From the NCBI GenBank assembly GCA_900556585.1, contig USPD01000001.1, positions 1 to 64,000 of the forward strand: a stretch of DNA of 64,000 nucleotides, written 5' to 3'. A model generated the notes under the pieces. It was not told the origin of the DNA. It worked only from the letters and a program-made list of their open reading frames with translations, and did no database searches. This stretch comes from an uncultured Eggerthella sp. (GTDB lineage Bacteria; Actinomycetota; Coriobacteriia; Coriobacteriales; Eggerthellaceae). Positions 11,603 to 18,685 of the stretch are shown piece after piece. Both the position numbers and the translations under genes were made by a program. Position 1 is the stretch's first letter. Every line of letters begins with the position of its first letter.

Positions 11603-12787
11603 ATGAAATACAAAGGTATTCTTCGTAAGGTATCTATTATTGGTGTTTCCGCAACATGCTGCTTTGCGTTAGCTGGTTGCGGTGGTACGAATTATGGATA
11701 CACCGGAGGCGTTGCAGCAACTGTTAATGGATCAGAAATTGAAGAAGATACCATTACAAAGTACATTCAGGATTTTCGTACAAGCTCTGATTTGACAAGT
11801 GATCAAGATTGGGCAAATTGGATGAACGAAAATTCTCTTGATCCTTCTACAGTTCGTAGTCAGGTAATTGATTACTACACGGAAGTTGAACTCAAGAAGC
11901 AAGCTTGTGATGAGAAAGGTATTACCGTTGACGAATCTCAAGTTGATGAGCAGCTTGAGACCATGAAATCAAACTATTCCAGTGACGAAGAATGGCAGAA
12001 TGCGTTAAGCAGTGCTGGTATTTCCGAAGATCAGTATCGTGAATCTATCGAAGAAGGATTACGCGACGAAGCATTAATGGATAATGTTGCGGGTGATTCT
12101 GCAACTGCAGATGATTCTCAAGTATTAGAAATGCTCAACACTTATTACACCATGTTTGATGGTGCTAAGCGTTCTTCTCATATTTTGTTTGCATCTGATG
12201 ATGAAGCAACCGCTCAACAGGTATTAGATCAAATTAACGCTGGTACTCTTGATTTCGCCGAAGCGGCAAAACAGTATTCTACTGATACTGCATCTGCTGA
12301 AAATGGTGGCGATGTAGGTTGGGATGCTACTAATACATTTGTAGAGGCATACACAACTGCCCTTGATGGACTTTCTAAAGATCAGGTATCTGGTTTAGTA
12401 ACTAGTGATTATGGTATTCATATTATCAAGTGCACAGACGAATTCTCCTGCGATGGTACTGCTACTTCACTAGATGCTTATCCAAGTGAATTCGTAGACT
12501 ATATTTCCAACATTGTTAAAAGTCAGAATCAGTCAACTGCATACAATGATTGGTTTACTTCCTATAAAGAGCAGGCAGATATTCAGATAAACGATATGCC
12601 TGAAAATGTTCCTTATAACTTGGATATGACCCAGTACGAGTCAGATGAGGGAACCGATGATAGTACTTCAACAGAAGGAACTACTGATGGTACAACGGAA
12701 GGTACTGATGAATCCACCGAAAACGGTGAAACAACCGACCAAGCTGCTACTGAAGAATCAACTGGAGAAACTACGGAAGGTCAATAA
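11603..12787 (+). CDS. Lipoprotein peptidyl-prolyl isomerase (PrsA/SurA-like, parvulin type)
   Basis: 394 residues. The N-terminus is a lipoprotein signal with lipobox LAGC (Cys26). A SurA-type N-terminal helical region covers about 35-180, and a parvulin domain covers about 185-290 (RSSHILFASDDEATAQ, later GGDVGWDATNTF and DYGIHIIKC). The last ~60 residues are a Thr/Glu/Ser-rich low-complexity tail, probably extending through the wall. Such foldases help secreted proteins fold at the outer face of the membrane. Only one PPIase domain is visible. The terminator-like hairpin right before the ATG makes its transcriptional control unusual. Confidence 0.88.
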   Translation: MKYKGILRKVSIIGVSATCCFALAGCGGTNYGYTGGVAATVNGSEIEEDTITKYIQDFRTSSDLTSDQDWANWMNENSLDPSTVRSQVIDYYTEVELKKQACDEKGITVDESQVDEQLETMKSNYSSDEEWQNALSSAGISEDQYRESIEEGLRDEALMDNVAGDSATADDSQVLEMLNTYYTMFDGAKRSSHILFASDDEATAQQVLDQINAGTLDFAEAAKQYSTDTASAENGGDVGWDATNTFVEAYTTALDGLSKDQVSGLVTSDYGIHIIKCTDEFSCDGTATSLDAYPSEFVDYISNIVKSQNQSTAYNDWFTSYKEQADIQINDMPENVPYNLDMTQYESDEGTDDSTSTEGTTDGTTEGTDESTENGETTDQAATEESTGETTEGQ

Positions 12788-12880
12788 TCTTTTAATAAAT
12801 AACAATGCATAGAAGCCAAACACTTAAACATTAGTAAAAAGATTATAGGTTTCGCTGTTTTAAACTATTAGATTTCAGCT

Positions 12881-12916
12881 AGGGCTCCTTAGTATGATTA
12901 AGGGGTCCTAATTTTT
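12881..12916 (+). terminator. Terminator-like hairpin abutting the ABC ATPase ribosome site
   Basis: AGGGCTCCTTA (12881-12891) pairs with TAAGGGGTCCT (12899-12909, two G-U pairs), followed by a T run (12912-12916) that runs straight into the GGAGG of the next gene. Confidence 0.65.
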
Positions 12917-12927
12917 GGAGGAAACAC

Positions 12928-13725
12928 ATGAGCACAAATGATATTTCCCTTATTACACTCCATAACGCTATAGTTCGTCGTAATGGGAAAGATATTTTAT
13001 CCGTTGATGATTTTGATCTAAAACAAGGAGAAAGCATCGCTCTTATTGGGCCTAATGGCGCAGGAAAATCGACCTTTATTAATTTGATTACCAGAGAGGT
13101 GTTCCCTTTATATCGTGATCATCCTCCTGTTTTATTTAAAGGGAAATCACTAGTAACACTCCAAGAAATCAAGCAATGCCTTGGGGTAGTTTCCGCTACT
13201 ATGCAGAATCAAATTACCGTTCATTTGCCGGTGTTTGAGGTGGTATATGGTGGCTTATTAGGCTCGTTGGGCGTTCCTCGTCAGTATTCAATGAATGAAG
13301 AAGGGAAAGCGGTTGTTAGGCGCACCCTTGAGTTTTTAGGCATTACTCATTTAGCTGATCGTGATGTAATGACGTTATCTTCTGGACAAGCACGCCGTGT
13401 ACTTATTGCTCGTGCTTTAGTTCATGATCCTGAGGTTTTAGTATTAGACGAGCCTACAACTGGATTAGATCCTGAAGGAATGTATTACGTACGCAAAACC
13501 ATGCGCGATTTAACGGCGGCGGGTAAAGCTATTATTTTAGTTACTCATTATCCGGAAGATATTATTCCTGAAATTAAGCGCGTAGTTATGATTAAAGAAG
13601 GCAAAATTTTTGCGGATAAACCAAAAGAAGAAGCCCTTACAACTGAATGTGTTTCTGGATTATTTGATGTTCCTTTAAGAATTTTGTCACAGGATGGCTA
13701 TTATTCTCTTGTTACAGAGTACTAA
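12928..13725 (+). CDS. Orphan ABC transporter ATP-binding protein
   Basis: 265 residues, one ABC nucleotide-binding domain: Walker A GPNGAGKS (about 41-48), signature LSSGQARR, Walker B LVLDEPTTGLDPEG, H-loop THYPEDI. The arrangement resembles the YlmA/ModF-like group of cytosolic ABC proteins. No permease or binding protein is adjacent, so it may serve a distant permease or a non-transport role. TTTTGGAGG precedes the ATG. The tRNA-Ser promoter overlaps its stop region. Confidence 0.85.
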   Translation: MSTNDISLITLHNAIVRRNGKDILSVDDFDLKQGESIALIGPNGAGKSTFINLITREVFPLYRDHPPVLFKGKSLVTLQEIKQCLGVVSATMQNQITVHLPVFEVVYGGLLGSLGVPRQYSMNEEGKAVVRRTLEFLGITHLADRDVMTLSSGQARRVLIARALVHDPEVLVLDEPTTGLDPEGMYYVRKTMRDLTAAGKAIILVTHYPEDIIPEIKRVVMIKEGKIFADKPKEEALTTECVSGLFDVPLRILSQDGYYSLVTEY

Positions 13726-13738
13726 GTTGGTGTATACT
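13709..13738 (+). promoter_or_regulatory. Promoter of the first tRNA-Ser
   Basis: TTGTTA (13709-13714), 18-bp spacer, TATACT (13733-13738), overlapping the 3' end of the ABC ATPase gene; start expected near 13745, 25 nt before the tRNA. Confidence 0.55.
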
Positions 13739-13769
13739 GCCTTCTTGCACGTGTGATTAACGTGTAGCT

Positions 13770-13862
13770 GGAGAGATGTCCGAGTCTGGCTGAAGGAGCA
13801 CGATTGGAAATCGTGTGTGCGCCAAAAGCGTACCTGGGGTTCGAATCCCCATCTCTCCGCCA
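13770..13862 (+). tRNA. tRNA-Ser (GGA)
   Basis: 93 nt with the long variable arm typical of tRNA-Ser. Acceptor GGAGAGA pairs with TCTCTCC; anticodon loop TTGGAAA; T-arm GGGGTTCGAATCCCC; CCA encoded. Its last 18 nt and the terminator behind it are duplicated exactly at 14051-14110. Confidence 0.95.
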
Positions 13863-13904
13863 GGAAATTTCAAGGTTGTTCGCAAGAACAACCTTTTTTG
13901 TTTT
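13845..13904 (+). repeat. 60-bp direct repeat, copy 1 (tRNA-Ser 3' end plus terminator)
   Basis: Runs from ATCCCCATCTCTCC in the tRNA T-arm through CCA, a short spacer and the terminator hairpin to TTTTGTTTT. Copy 2 at 14051-14110 is identical over all 60 bp. Inside both copies AAGGTTGTTC pairs with GAACAACCTT around a GCAA loop, followed by a T run: an intrinsic terminator at 13872-13900 and 14078-14106. Confidence 0.95.
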
Positions 13905-13948
13905 CATAAAGTTGATCTTCCGGCGGGAAAATTGCTCGAATCAATGTT

Positions 13949-14058
13949 ATGGGGATTCGAACCCGAGAGGGGTGAACAGCCCAGTGGGCTGTTCACGGCC
14001 GAAGACGAAAGTCTGAGGTCCTCAAAACTTTACTTTGTAAAGTTTTGGATATCCCCAT
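13949..14058 (+). ncRNA. Structured three-hairpin element between the 60-bp repeats (candidate small RNA or tRNA-derived insertion)
   Basis: An outer 8-bp stem ATGGGGAT (13949-13956) / ATCCCCAT (14051-14058) encloses three perfect hairpins: GTGAACAGCCC/GGGCTGTTCAC (13972-13996), AGAC-GAAA-GTCT with a GNRA loop (14003-14014), and CAAAACTTTAC/GTAAAGTTTTG (14023-14047). GGGGATTCGAACCC at 13951-13964 is the reverse complement of the tRNA-Ser T-arm. A terminator identical to that of the tRNA follows. Structure is seen directly; that it is a functional RNA is inference. Confidence 0.5.
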
Positions 14059-14110
14059 CTCTCCGCCAGGAAATTTCAAGGTTGTTCGCAAGAACAACCT
14101 TTTTTGTTTT
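14051..14110 (+). repeat. 60-bp direct repeat, copy 2
   Basis: Perfect copy of 13845-13904, including the last 18 nt of tRNA-Ser (with CCA) and its terminator, without the rest of the tRNA. Confidence 0.95.
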
Positions 14111-14116
14111 ATTTAA

Positions 14117-14309
14117 AATTCTTTTATTTGCTTTTCAACACTATTGCGTAGCGCTATCTAGTACACAGCTTTAAAAAGCACAGCCCCAGATTAGCAGCTT
14201 TAGAATTATGGGATAAGAATTATTATTCTGCGCTATATTCGCTGTGCTTATTACTGTGTACTAGATAGATATAAGCGAAGCCTAGTGTTGAAAAGTAAAT
14301 AAAAGAATT
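14117..14309. repeat. 193-bp long-armed imperfect hairpin (MITE-like or structured RNA)
   Basis: The outer arms 14117-14143 and 14283-14309 are complementary over 27 nt (26 Watson-Crick plus one G-U), the middle arms CTATCTAGTACACAG (14154-14168) and its complement (14254-14268) match 15/15, and the inner AAGCACAGC (14176-14184) / GCTGTGCTT (14241-14249) match 9/9. No coding frame is convincing. It lies between two tRNA-Ser genes directly behind the 60-bp repeat. No transposase or target duplication was identified. Confidence 0.8.
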
Positions 14310-14433
14310 ATTAAAAGTAAATAGACATAGAAAAGATGCTCCTTGTGCGAAGGATTACTAGAAAAACCTTCTCCAAATGATTTGAATGAGTTACACTGAC
14401 TTAGCCCCTATTTAGGGTGTTTATATAGTTTTT

Positions 14434-14526
14434 GGAAGGATGGCAGAGCGGCTGAATGCGGCGGTCTCGAAAACCGTTTTACCGGTACTCCCGGTAACGA
14501 GGGTTCAAATCCCTCTCCTTCCGCCA
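14434..14526 (+). tRNA. tRNA-Ser (CGA)
   Basis: 93 nt. Acceptor GGAAGGA pairs with TCCTTCC; anticodon CGA in GTCTCGAAAAC; long variable arm TACCGGTACTCCCGGTA; T-arm GAGGGTTCAAATCCCTC; CCA encoded. Confidence 0.95.
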
Positions 14527-14534
14527 GAAATTTC

Positions 14535-14562
14535 ATGACCTCACATCGAGGTCATTTTTTTT
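14535..14562 (+). terminator. Terminator after tRNA-Ser (CGA)
   Basis: ATGACCTC (14535-14542) pairs with GAGGTCAT (14548-14555) followed by a run of T. Confidence 0.85.
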
Positions 14563-14668
14563 GGGTTCAAACTAATGTCTAATGTACCGTTTTTCTAAGC
14601 GGTGCACCCATAACAAAGCGCTCATGTTACACTTCAAACGTACATGACAGACGATGAAAGGGTTATCC

Positions 14669-15241
14669 ATGGCCGAACGTATGGTTGATCCCGAGGCAAA
14701 TGCCCCCGAAGAAGATATTGACGATGTTTTAAAAACCGTAATCCGTGCAGTACTTGATGAAGCTGCAGCAAAGATGGAAGACGGCGAAGAAGTAATTCCT
14801 TTTACTGGTCTTGCAGTAAAAGAAAATCTCTTCATTGAAACTCATCCAGCAGATGATGTAGAAGAATGTTTTTTAGCAGCACGCCGTGAAGTTGAAGGTG
14901 CTCGTGGTGCTACGGCGTATGCATTTTGCTATGACGGCTATATCGAAACAGAGGATGGCACCCGTGATGCACTTATTGCAGAAGGCGGTTTGCCAGGTGA
15001 AGAACAAGCATATGCTTTCGGGTATCTCTACGATGACGAAGGTGTTCATCGTGACATAATTTATATTGGTTCAGCTCCAAACTTCATGGAAAAGCTGAAG
15101 CTTGAACTTGATATGGAAGGCACCATAGATCCTTACGGTGAAGCTTCTGTTGAACCTGCTGAACCCGATCCTGCTGCGGTAGATGCTGTTGCTGAAAAAT
15201 TAGAAAAGGCAGCCGAAGAAGCTGAAAGTGCAGCGAAATAA
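14669..15241 (+). CDS. Conserved acidic protein of unknown function
   Basis: 190 residues from the ATG at 14669, chosen because AAAGGG lies 6 nt before it; an ATG five codons upstream lacks a ribosome site. I do not recognise the family. The protein is strongly acidic, with a central region of regular beta/alpha character containing GATAYAFCYDGYIE and EEQAYAFGYLYDDEG, two similar segments (AYAFxYxY/DG) that look like an internal half-repeat, and an Ala/Glu/Pro-rich C-terminal tail (about 160-190). No signal peptide or membrane segment. It is isolated between tRNA-Ser and the ribosomal protein cluster. Confidence 0.75.
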   Translation: MAERMVDPEANAPEEDIDDVLKTVIRAVLDEAAAKMEDGEEVIPFTGLAVKENLFIETHPADDVEECFLAARREVEGARGATAYAFCYDGYIETEDGTRDALIAEGGLPGEEQAYAFGYLYDDEGVHRDIIYIGSAPNFMEKLKLELDMEGTIDPYGEASVEPAEPDPAAVDAVAEKLEKAAEEAESAAK

Positions 15242-15354
15242 ATAGTAAATCATTTGGTATTTCATAGATAATGCGACAGAAGGGTCTTAACAGTAAGTCG
15301 CTAAATGTCGAATATTTACCCTGGTATTTTCAAGCATATATTTAAAAATAAGAT

Positions 15355-15389
15355 ACGACGTAGTAGAAAAACAGTTTCTACTACGTCGT
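15355..15389. repeat. Perfect 15-bp hairpin in the rpsF upstream region
   Basis: ACGACGTAGTAGAAA (15355-15369) and TTTCTACTACGTCGT (15375-15389) with a 5-nt loop AACAG. Only a weak TGTATATATA tail follows, so it is not a textbook terminator, though it is the only candidate for ending the upstream gene. Confidence 0.8.
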
Positions 15390-15591
15390 TGTATATATAG
15401 GGCTTCTAATAATTGCAATACTTAAAGGGCAAGGATGATTTAAGGGGAAAAGCTAAGGGGATATGAGAAAAATAGTTCCTTTATGTGAGATAGATGTTAG
15501 ATTTCTTCGCTAGCATACAAAGAAAGACATACGAAAGGGGCAGTACAAATACTTTAATGTGAATAAAACGTGATGTTATACAAATTGGAAA

Positions 15592-15620
15592 TTGCGAATA
15601 TATAAGCAGTTTGTTACTAT
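15592..15620 (+). promoter_or_regulatory. Promoter of rpsF-ssb-rpsR-rplI
   Basis: TTGCGA (15592-15597), 17-bp spacer, TACTAT (15615-15620). Start near 15627, leaving a leader of about 60 nt. Confidence 0.65.
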
Positions 15621-15637
15621 AGTTCAGCTATTCCTGT

Positions 15638-15680
15638 TTCGGGTATGCCTTCATAACCCGAAGCCGTAAGTCCAGAGGAG
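15638..15680 (+). promoter_or_regulatory. Possible S6:S18 autoregulatory leader
   Basis: TTCGGGT (15638-15644) pairs with ACCCGAA (15656-15662) and is followed by GCCGTAAGT before the GAGGAGG ribosome site. Leaders of rpsF operons in many bacteria bind the S6:S18 complex through a CCG-containing bulge; the CCG here and the operon order fit, but the fold was not computed. Confidence 0.4.
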
Positions 15681-15688
15681 GTGAACAA

Positions 15689-15982
15689 ATGAAGGCTTAT
15701 GAACTCTTGTATTTTGTAGCTCCGTCAATCGACGAAGAAACCCGTATCGCAGTTATGAAACGTATCGAAACCGCCCTCGCTGAAGGTAACGGTGTTGTAG
15801 ATAACGTAGACAATTGGGGTAAGCGCAAGCTCGCTTATGAAATCAATGGTCTGACTGACGGTGATTACACCCTTATCGATTTCCATGCAGAGCCTGCTAA
15901 CATCGCAGAGCTTGATCGTGTTCTTCGCATTACTGATGCCGTAGAGCGTCATATGATCGTTGCTCGTCCTGATCGTGACTAG
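15689..15982 (+). CDS. rpsF: 30S ribosomal protein S6
   Basis: 97 residues. S6 binds 16S rRNA together with S18 in the platform of the small subunit. It begins MKAYELLYFVAPSIDEET and contains NWGKRKLAYEINGLTDGDYT, the hallmark S6 segment, and ends without the glutamate tail of E. coli. AGAGGAGGTG lies upstream. First gene of the classic rpsF-ssb-rpsR-rplI operon. Confidence 0.97.
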   Translation: MKAYELLYFVAPSIDEETRIAVMKRIETALAEGNGVVDNVDNWGKRKLAYEINGLTDGDYTLIDFHAEPANIAELDRVLRITDAVERHMIVARPDRD

Positions 15983-16046
15983 TAATAAGTATTAATTGGA
16001 AATCAAAGGCGAACGGAAACGTTCGTAGCATGAAAGAGGTTCAAAA

Positions 16047-16502
16047 ATGAGCATCAATCGCGTAACAATCACCGGCAATCTTACTCGTGACCCTGATCTT
16101 CGCTCCACCGCAGGCGGTATGCCTGTATTGGGTTTCGGCGTTGCAGTAAATGACCGTCGTAAGAATCAACAGACAGGTGAATGGGAAGATTATCCTAACT
16201 TTATCGATTGCACTATGTTTGGTGCTCGCGCTCAGTCAGTTTCCCGTTTTCTTTCTAAAGGAAGCAAGGTAGCTATCGAAGGTAAACTTCGCTGGAGCCA
16301 GTGGGAACGTGACGGGCAAAAGCGTAGCAAAATTGAAGTTATCGTTGATGAAATTGAATTCATGTCATATCGCAACGACAACAACAATATGCAGCGTAAC
16401 TCTATGGAAGCACCTGCAGTAAATTCTGCTCCTGCAGCTGCTGCGCCAATGGCAGCACCTGTGGTTGATGCTTCTGTTTACGATACTGATATTCCGTTCT
16501 AA
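16047..16502 (+). CDS. ssb: Single-stranded DNA-binding protein
   Basis: 151 residues. OB-fold at about 1-110 ([30 protein letters not shown]), then an Asn/Met/Ala-rich flexible linker and the acidic tip YDTDIPF that recruits partner proteins. It protects ssDNA during replication and repair. It lies between rpsF and rpsR as in most bacteria, and AGAGG precedes the ATG. Confidence 0.97.
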   Translation: MSINRVTITGNLTRDPDLRSTAGGMPVLGFGVAVNDRRKNQQTGEWEDYPNFIDCTMFGARAQSVSRFLSKGSKVAIEGKLRWSQWERDGQKRSKIEVIVDEIEFMSYRNDNNNMQRNSMEAPAVNSAPAAAAPMAAPVVDASVYDTDIPF

Positions 16503-16521
16503 TCATTCGAAAGAGGTTTAC

Positions 16522-16782
16522 ATGTCTGACTACACAAAGCAGCCTCGTCGAAAGTACTGCCAGTTCTGCAAGGATCACGCAGAATATGTAGATTACAAAG
16601 ACACTCAGATGCTGCGTAAGTATGTTACTGACCGTGGGAAGATTAAGCCCCGTCGCGTAACGGGCGCTTGCACCCAGCACCAGCGCGATATTGCTAACGC
16701 CGTAAAGCGCGCACGTGAAATGGCTCTGATGCCATATGCTGTGCCTGCAATAAGCGGCCGCGGTGATCGCCGTAATCGCTAA
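16522..16782 (+). CDS. rpsR: 30S ribosomal protein S18 (zinc-binding form)
   Basis: 86 residues from the ATG at 16522 (AAGAGG upstream); the frame stays open further upstream into ssb, but that extension has no start signal. It carries YCQFC near the N-terminus and GACTQHQ further on, the Cys/His set of the C+ (zinc-ribbon) version of S18. Bacteria often encode a zinc-free paralogue elsewhere that is used under zinc limitation. S18 pairs with S6 on 16S rRNA. Confidence 0.96.
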   Translation: MSDYTKQPRRKYCQFCKDHAEYVDYKDTQMLRKYVTDRGKIKPRRVTGACTQHQRDIANAVKRAREMALMPYAVPAISGRGDRRNR

Positions 16783-16794
16783 GAGGAGGTTAAG

Positions 16795-17322
16795 ATGAAA
16801 GTAATCCTTTTAGCTGAAGTAAAGGGCAAAGGCGGCGAAGGTGACGTGGTAGACGTTGCTGCTGGTTTTGCTAATAACTATCTGTTCCCGCAGCATATGG
16901 CTGTAGCTGCTACCAAGGGCAACCTTAAGCAGCTCGAACAGCGCAAGCACAACATTGCTGCTCGTGAAGAAAATCGTGTTGCAGAAGCTAACAAGACCAA
17001 GGAAACCCTTGATGCTCTTACTGTTAAGGTAGAAGCTCGTGTAGGCGAAGAAGGCGTTCTTTTTGGTTCAGTAACTTCTCAGATGATTGTTGATGCAATT
17101 AAGGCTCAGGCTGATATTGATATTGACCGTCGTCGTGTTGAAATGAAGGGTGCTATTAAGTCTGCTGGCACTCATGAAGTTGCTATTTCTCTGTATCGCG
17201 ACATCAAAGCTAACCTGACCATTCTGGTTGGCGATGCTGATACCTTTGCTGCTGCAGAACCAGCTGAAGCTGAGGAAGCTCCTGTAGAAGCAGAAGAAGC
17301 AACTGAAGAAGCTGCTGAATAA
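16795..17322 (+). CDS. rplI: 50S ribosomal protein L9
   Basis: 175 residues, longer than the usual ~150 because of an Ala/Glu tail (about 152-175). N-terminal domain MKVILLAEVKGKGGEGDVVDV followed by the GFANNYLFPQHMA motif that binds 23S rRNA, a long connecting helix, and the C-terminal domain with LFGSVTSQMI. The start follows AAGAGGAGG 12 bp after the rpsR stop. Last gene of the operon, closed by a strong terminator. Confidence 0.96.
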   Translation: MKVILLAEVKGKGGEGDVVDVAAGFANNYLFPQHMAVAATKGNLKQLEQRKHNIAAREENRVAEANKTKETLDALTVKVEARVGEEGVLFGSVTSQMIVDAIKAQADIDIDRRRVEMKGAIKSAGTHEVAISLYRDIKANLTILVGDADTFAAAEPAEAEEAPVEAEEATEEAAE

Positions 17323-17350
17323 TTTAAGTTTTATTACATAAAACTTTTGA

Positions 17351-17382
17351 AAACCGCTTGGGATTTCCCAAGCGGTTTTTTA
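17351..17382 (+). terminator. Terminator of the rpsF operon
   Basis: AAACCGCTTGGG (17351-17362) pairs perfectly with CCCAAGCGGTTT (17367-17378), followed by TTTTT. Confidence 0.9.
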
Positions 17383-17638
17383 CTAAAGACAAGAAATCTG
17401 TATAACAAAATTATTAAAGATAGGACGATTTAATAGTTTTGGGTAAGGCTAAATCGGTTAAATACAGCAATGGCTTTATGAGCATTTATTATGTTTCTGA
17501 AAATATAAACGTTCAAAGCGTCTCCCAAACCGTTAAAGCTCCTTAAAGGGTGTATGAGGACATCTTGGCTTTAAATTACTCATATAGATCTCCATCCAGT
17601 TTTTTCATGCTAGAGACCTACATCTAAAGGAGATCTTT
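17383..17638. promoter_or_regulatory. Leader of the redox operon with sequestered Shine-Dalgarno
   Basis: 256 bp between the rplI terminator and the cytochrome gene. AGATCTCC (17586-17593) is exactly complementary to GGAGATCT (17629-17636), which contains the ribosome-binding GGAG six nt before the ATG at 17639. The stem would close a 35-nt loop and hide the ribosome site. No clear -35/-10 pair or FNR-type palindrome was found in the remaining sequence. Confidence 0.5.
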
Positions 17639-18454
17639 ATGGAAACTGCAAGCGCATTACTTTTTGATCGGTATTACTGGATTCTTTTTGTTATGCCATT
17701 CGCTGGTATGTTTCTTACTCTTTTTACTAAGAGGGTAAAACCTTATCGAAAAAATGGCAGAATATATCGCCATGATGTTGCAGCTCGTATAGAGCATTGG
17801 CCTCATGCTATTGGAACATTTCTTCTTTTAATTTCAGGTTTAATCATCGGATTGAGCTTTTTTAGAAGTTTTGCTGGTTGGGAAAGTGATAACGTTATCC
17901 CGTGGATAGATGTTCATTTTGTTGCTGCCTGTGCCTTTTTATTTGGTACGTTTTATTACATTTCGAACGCAATTGCAGAACCAAAAAGAACAAAAGAACA
18001 TTTACCTAATAAACATATGATTTCTTCAACCATTAATCATTATGGTTCAAAACTAGGCATCAAAAAATGTACTTATCCTCATGAAGGTAAATATTTCCAG
18101 TCTGAAAACATTGCCTATATTTATGCTGTTGGTGTTGGCGCGATAATGGCGTTTACTGGAATAACAAAAGCATTACAGCATGTTGTTGATTTGCCTGTTG
18201 AAGTAGTTTCAGCTGCAACTTTCATCCATGACATTGGCACGCTTCTTATGCTTTTATTCTTAATCGCCCATGTCTTTTTTGCAGTTATCTTACCTTGGTC
18301 ATGGAAAACTGCACCTTCAATGATTCATGGATGGATTGATGAAGAAGAGGCGAAACATGAGCATCCAGCATGGTATGAACAAGTAATAAATGAAGAGAAA
18401 CTATCAAACGATCATGCTTGTAAGGCAAATTCTGATAGTAAAAGCAGCGAATAA
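17639..18454 (+). CDS. Cytochrome b561/FdnI-like membrane subunit (YdhU-like)
   Basis: 271 residues with about four membrane segments (around 10-30, 57-80, 95-115 and 165-245 as two). Histidines suited to two b hemes lie in IEHWPHAIGTF, DVHFVAACAF, FIHDIGTLL and LIAHVFFA. The protein resembles the formate dehydrogenase gamma/thiosulfate reductase cytochrome b group, which passes electrons between quinone and a periplasmic Fe-S subunit. It is the first gene of the cluster with the Fe-S protein and AOR-family enzyme. Length and gene order match YdhU of the enterobacterial ydh cluster from memory; that equivalence is inference. Confidence 0.8.
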   Translation: METASALLFDRYYWILFVMPFAGMFLTLFTKRVKPYRKNGRIYRHDVAARIEHWPHAIGTFLLLISGLIIGLSFFRSFAGWESDNVIPWIDVHFVAACAFLFGTFYYISNAIAEPKRTKEHLPNKHMISSTINHYGSKLGIKKCTYPHEGKYFQSENIAYIYAVGVGAIMAFTGITKALQHVVDLPVEVVSAATFIHDIGTLLMLLFLIAHVFFAVILPWSWKTAPSMIHGWIDEEEAKHEHPAWYEQVINEEKLSNDHACKANSDSKSSE

Positions 18455-18462
18455 TTATTAAC

Positions 18463-18505
18463 TTTTGTTATACGGAATGTATTTTATGCATTCCGTATAA
18501 CAAAA
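18463..18505. repeat. 17-bp perfect inverted repeat between cytochrome and Fe-S genes
   Basis: TTTTGTTATACGGAATG (18463-18479) and its exact complement (18489-18505) separated by 9 nt. The T run lies on the 5' side and A follows on the 3' side, so it would be an intrinsic terminator only for minus-strand transcripts; for the operon it may be an mRNA-stabilising stem or a protein-binding site. Confidence 0.8.
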
Positions 18506-18685
18506 AATTCAGTCAATTTGATACACGTTCACCGACGAAATAAGGTCTTAAGAAGTAGTTTTCACTTTCACAAAAGCAAAACAGGGTTTTTACATCTTAA
18601 TCTTCTTATGCATGAAAAAAAAAGGATGGGGGTTTGCTTATTACTGGTTTACCCAATTTAGGGTTTGAATCGGAAAGGCAGACTT

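Larger units (their letters stand above)
15242..15688. other. Intergenic region upstream of rpsF
   Basis: 447 bp without a credible gene. It contains a 15-bp perfect hairpin (15355-15389), an AT-rich stretch, the rpsF promoter (15592-15620) and a small leader hairpin (15638-15662). Confidence 0.7.

Noticed and set aside
13815..14174. Open frames across the tRNA-Ser region (up to 119 codons) with an internal repeated segment
   Set aside because: They run through tRNA-Ser, its terminator and the 60-bp duplication; the repeated peptide is only the translation of the duplicated tRNA end. No ribosome site.
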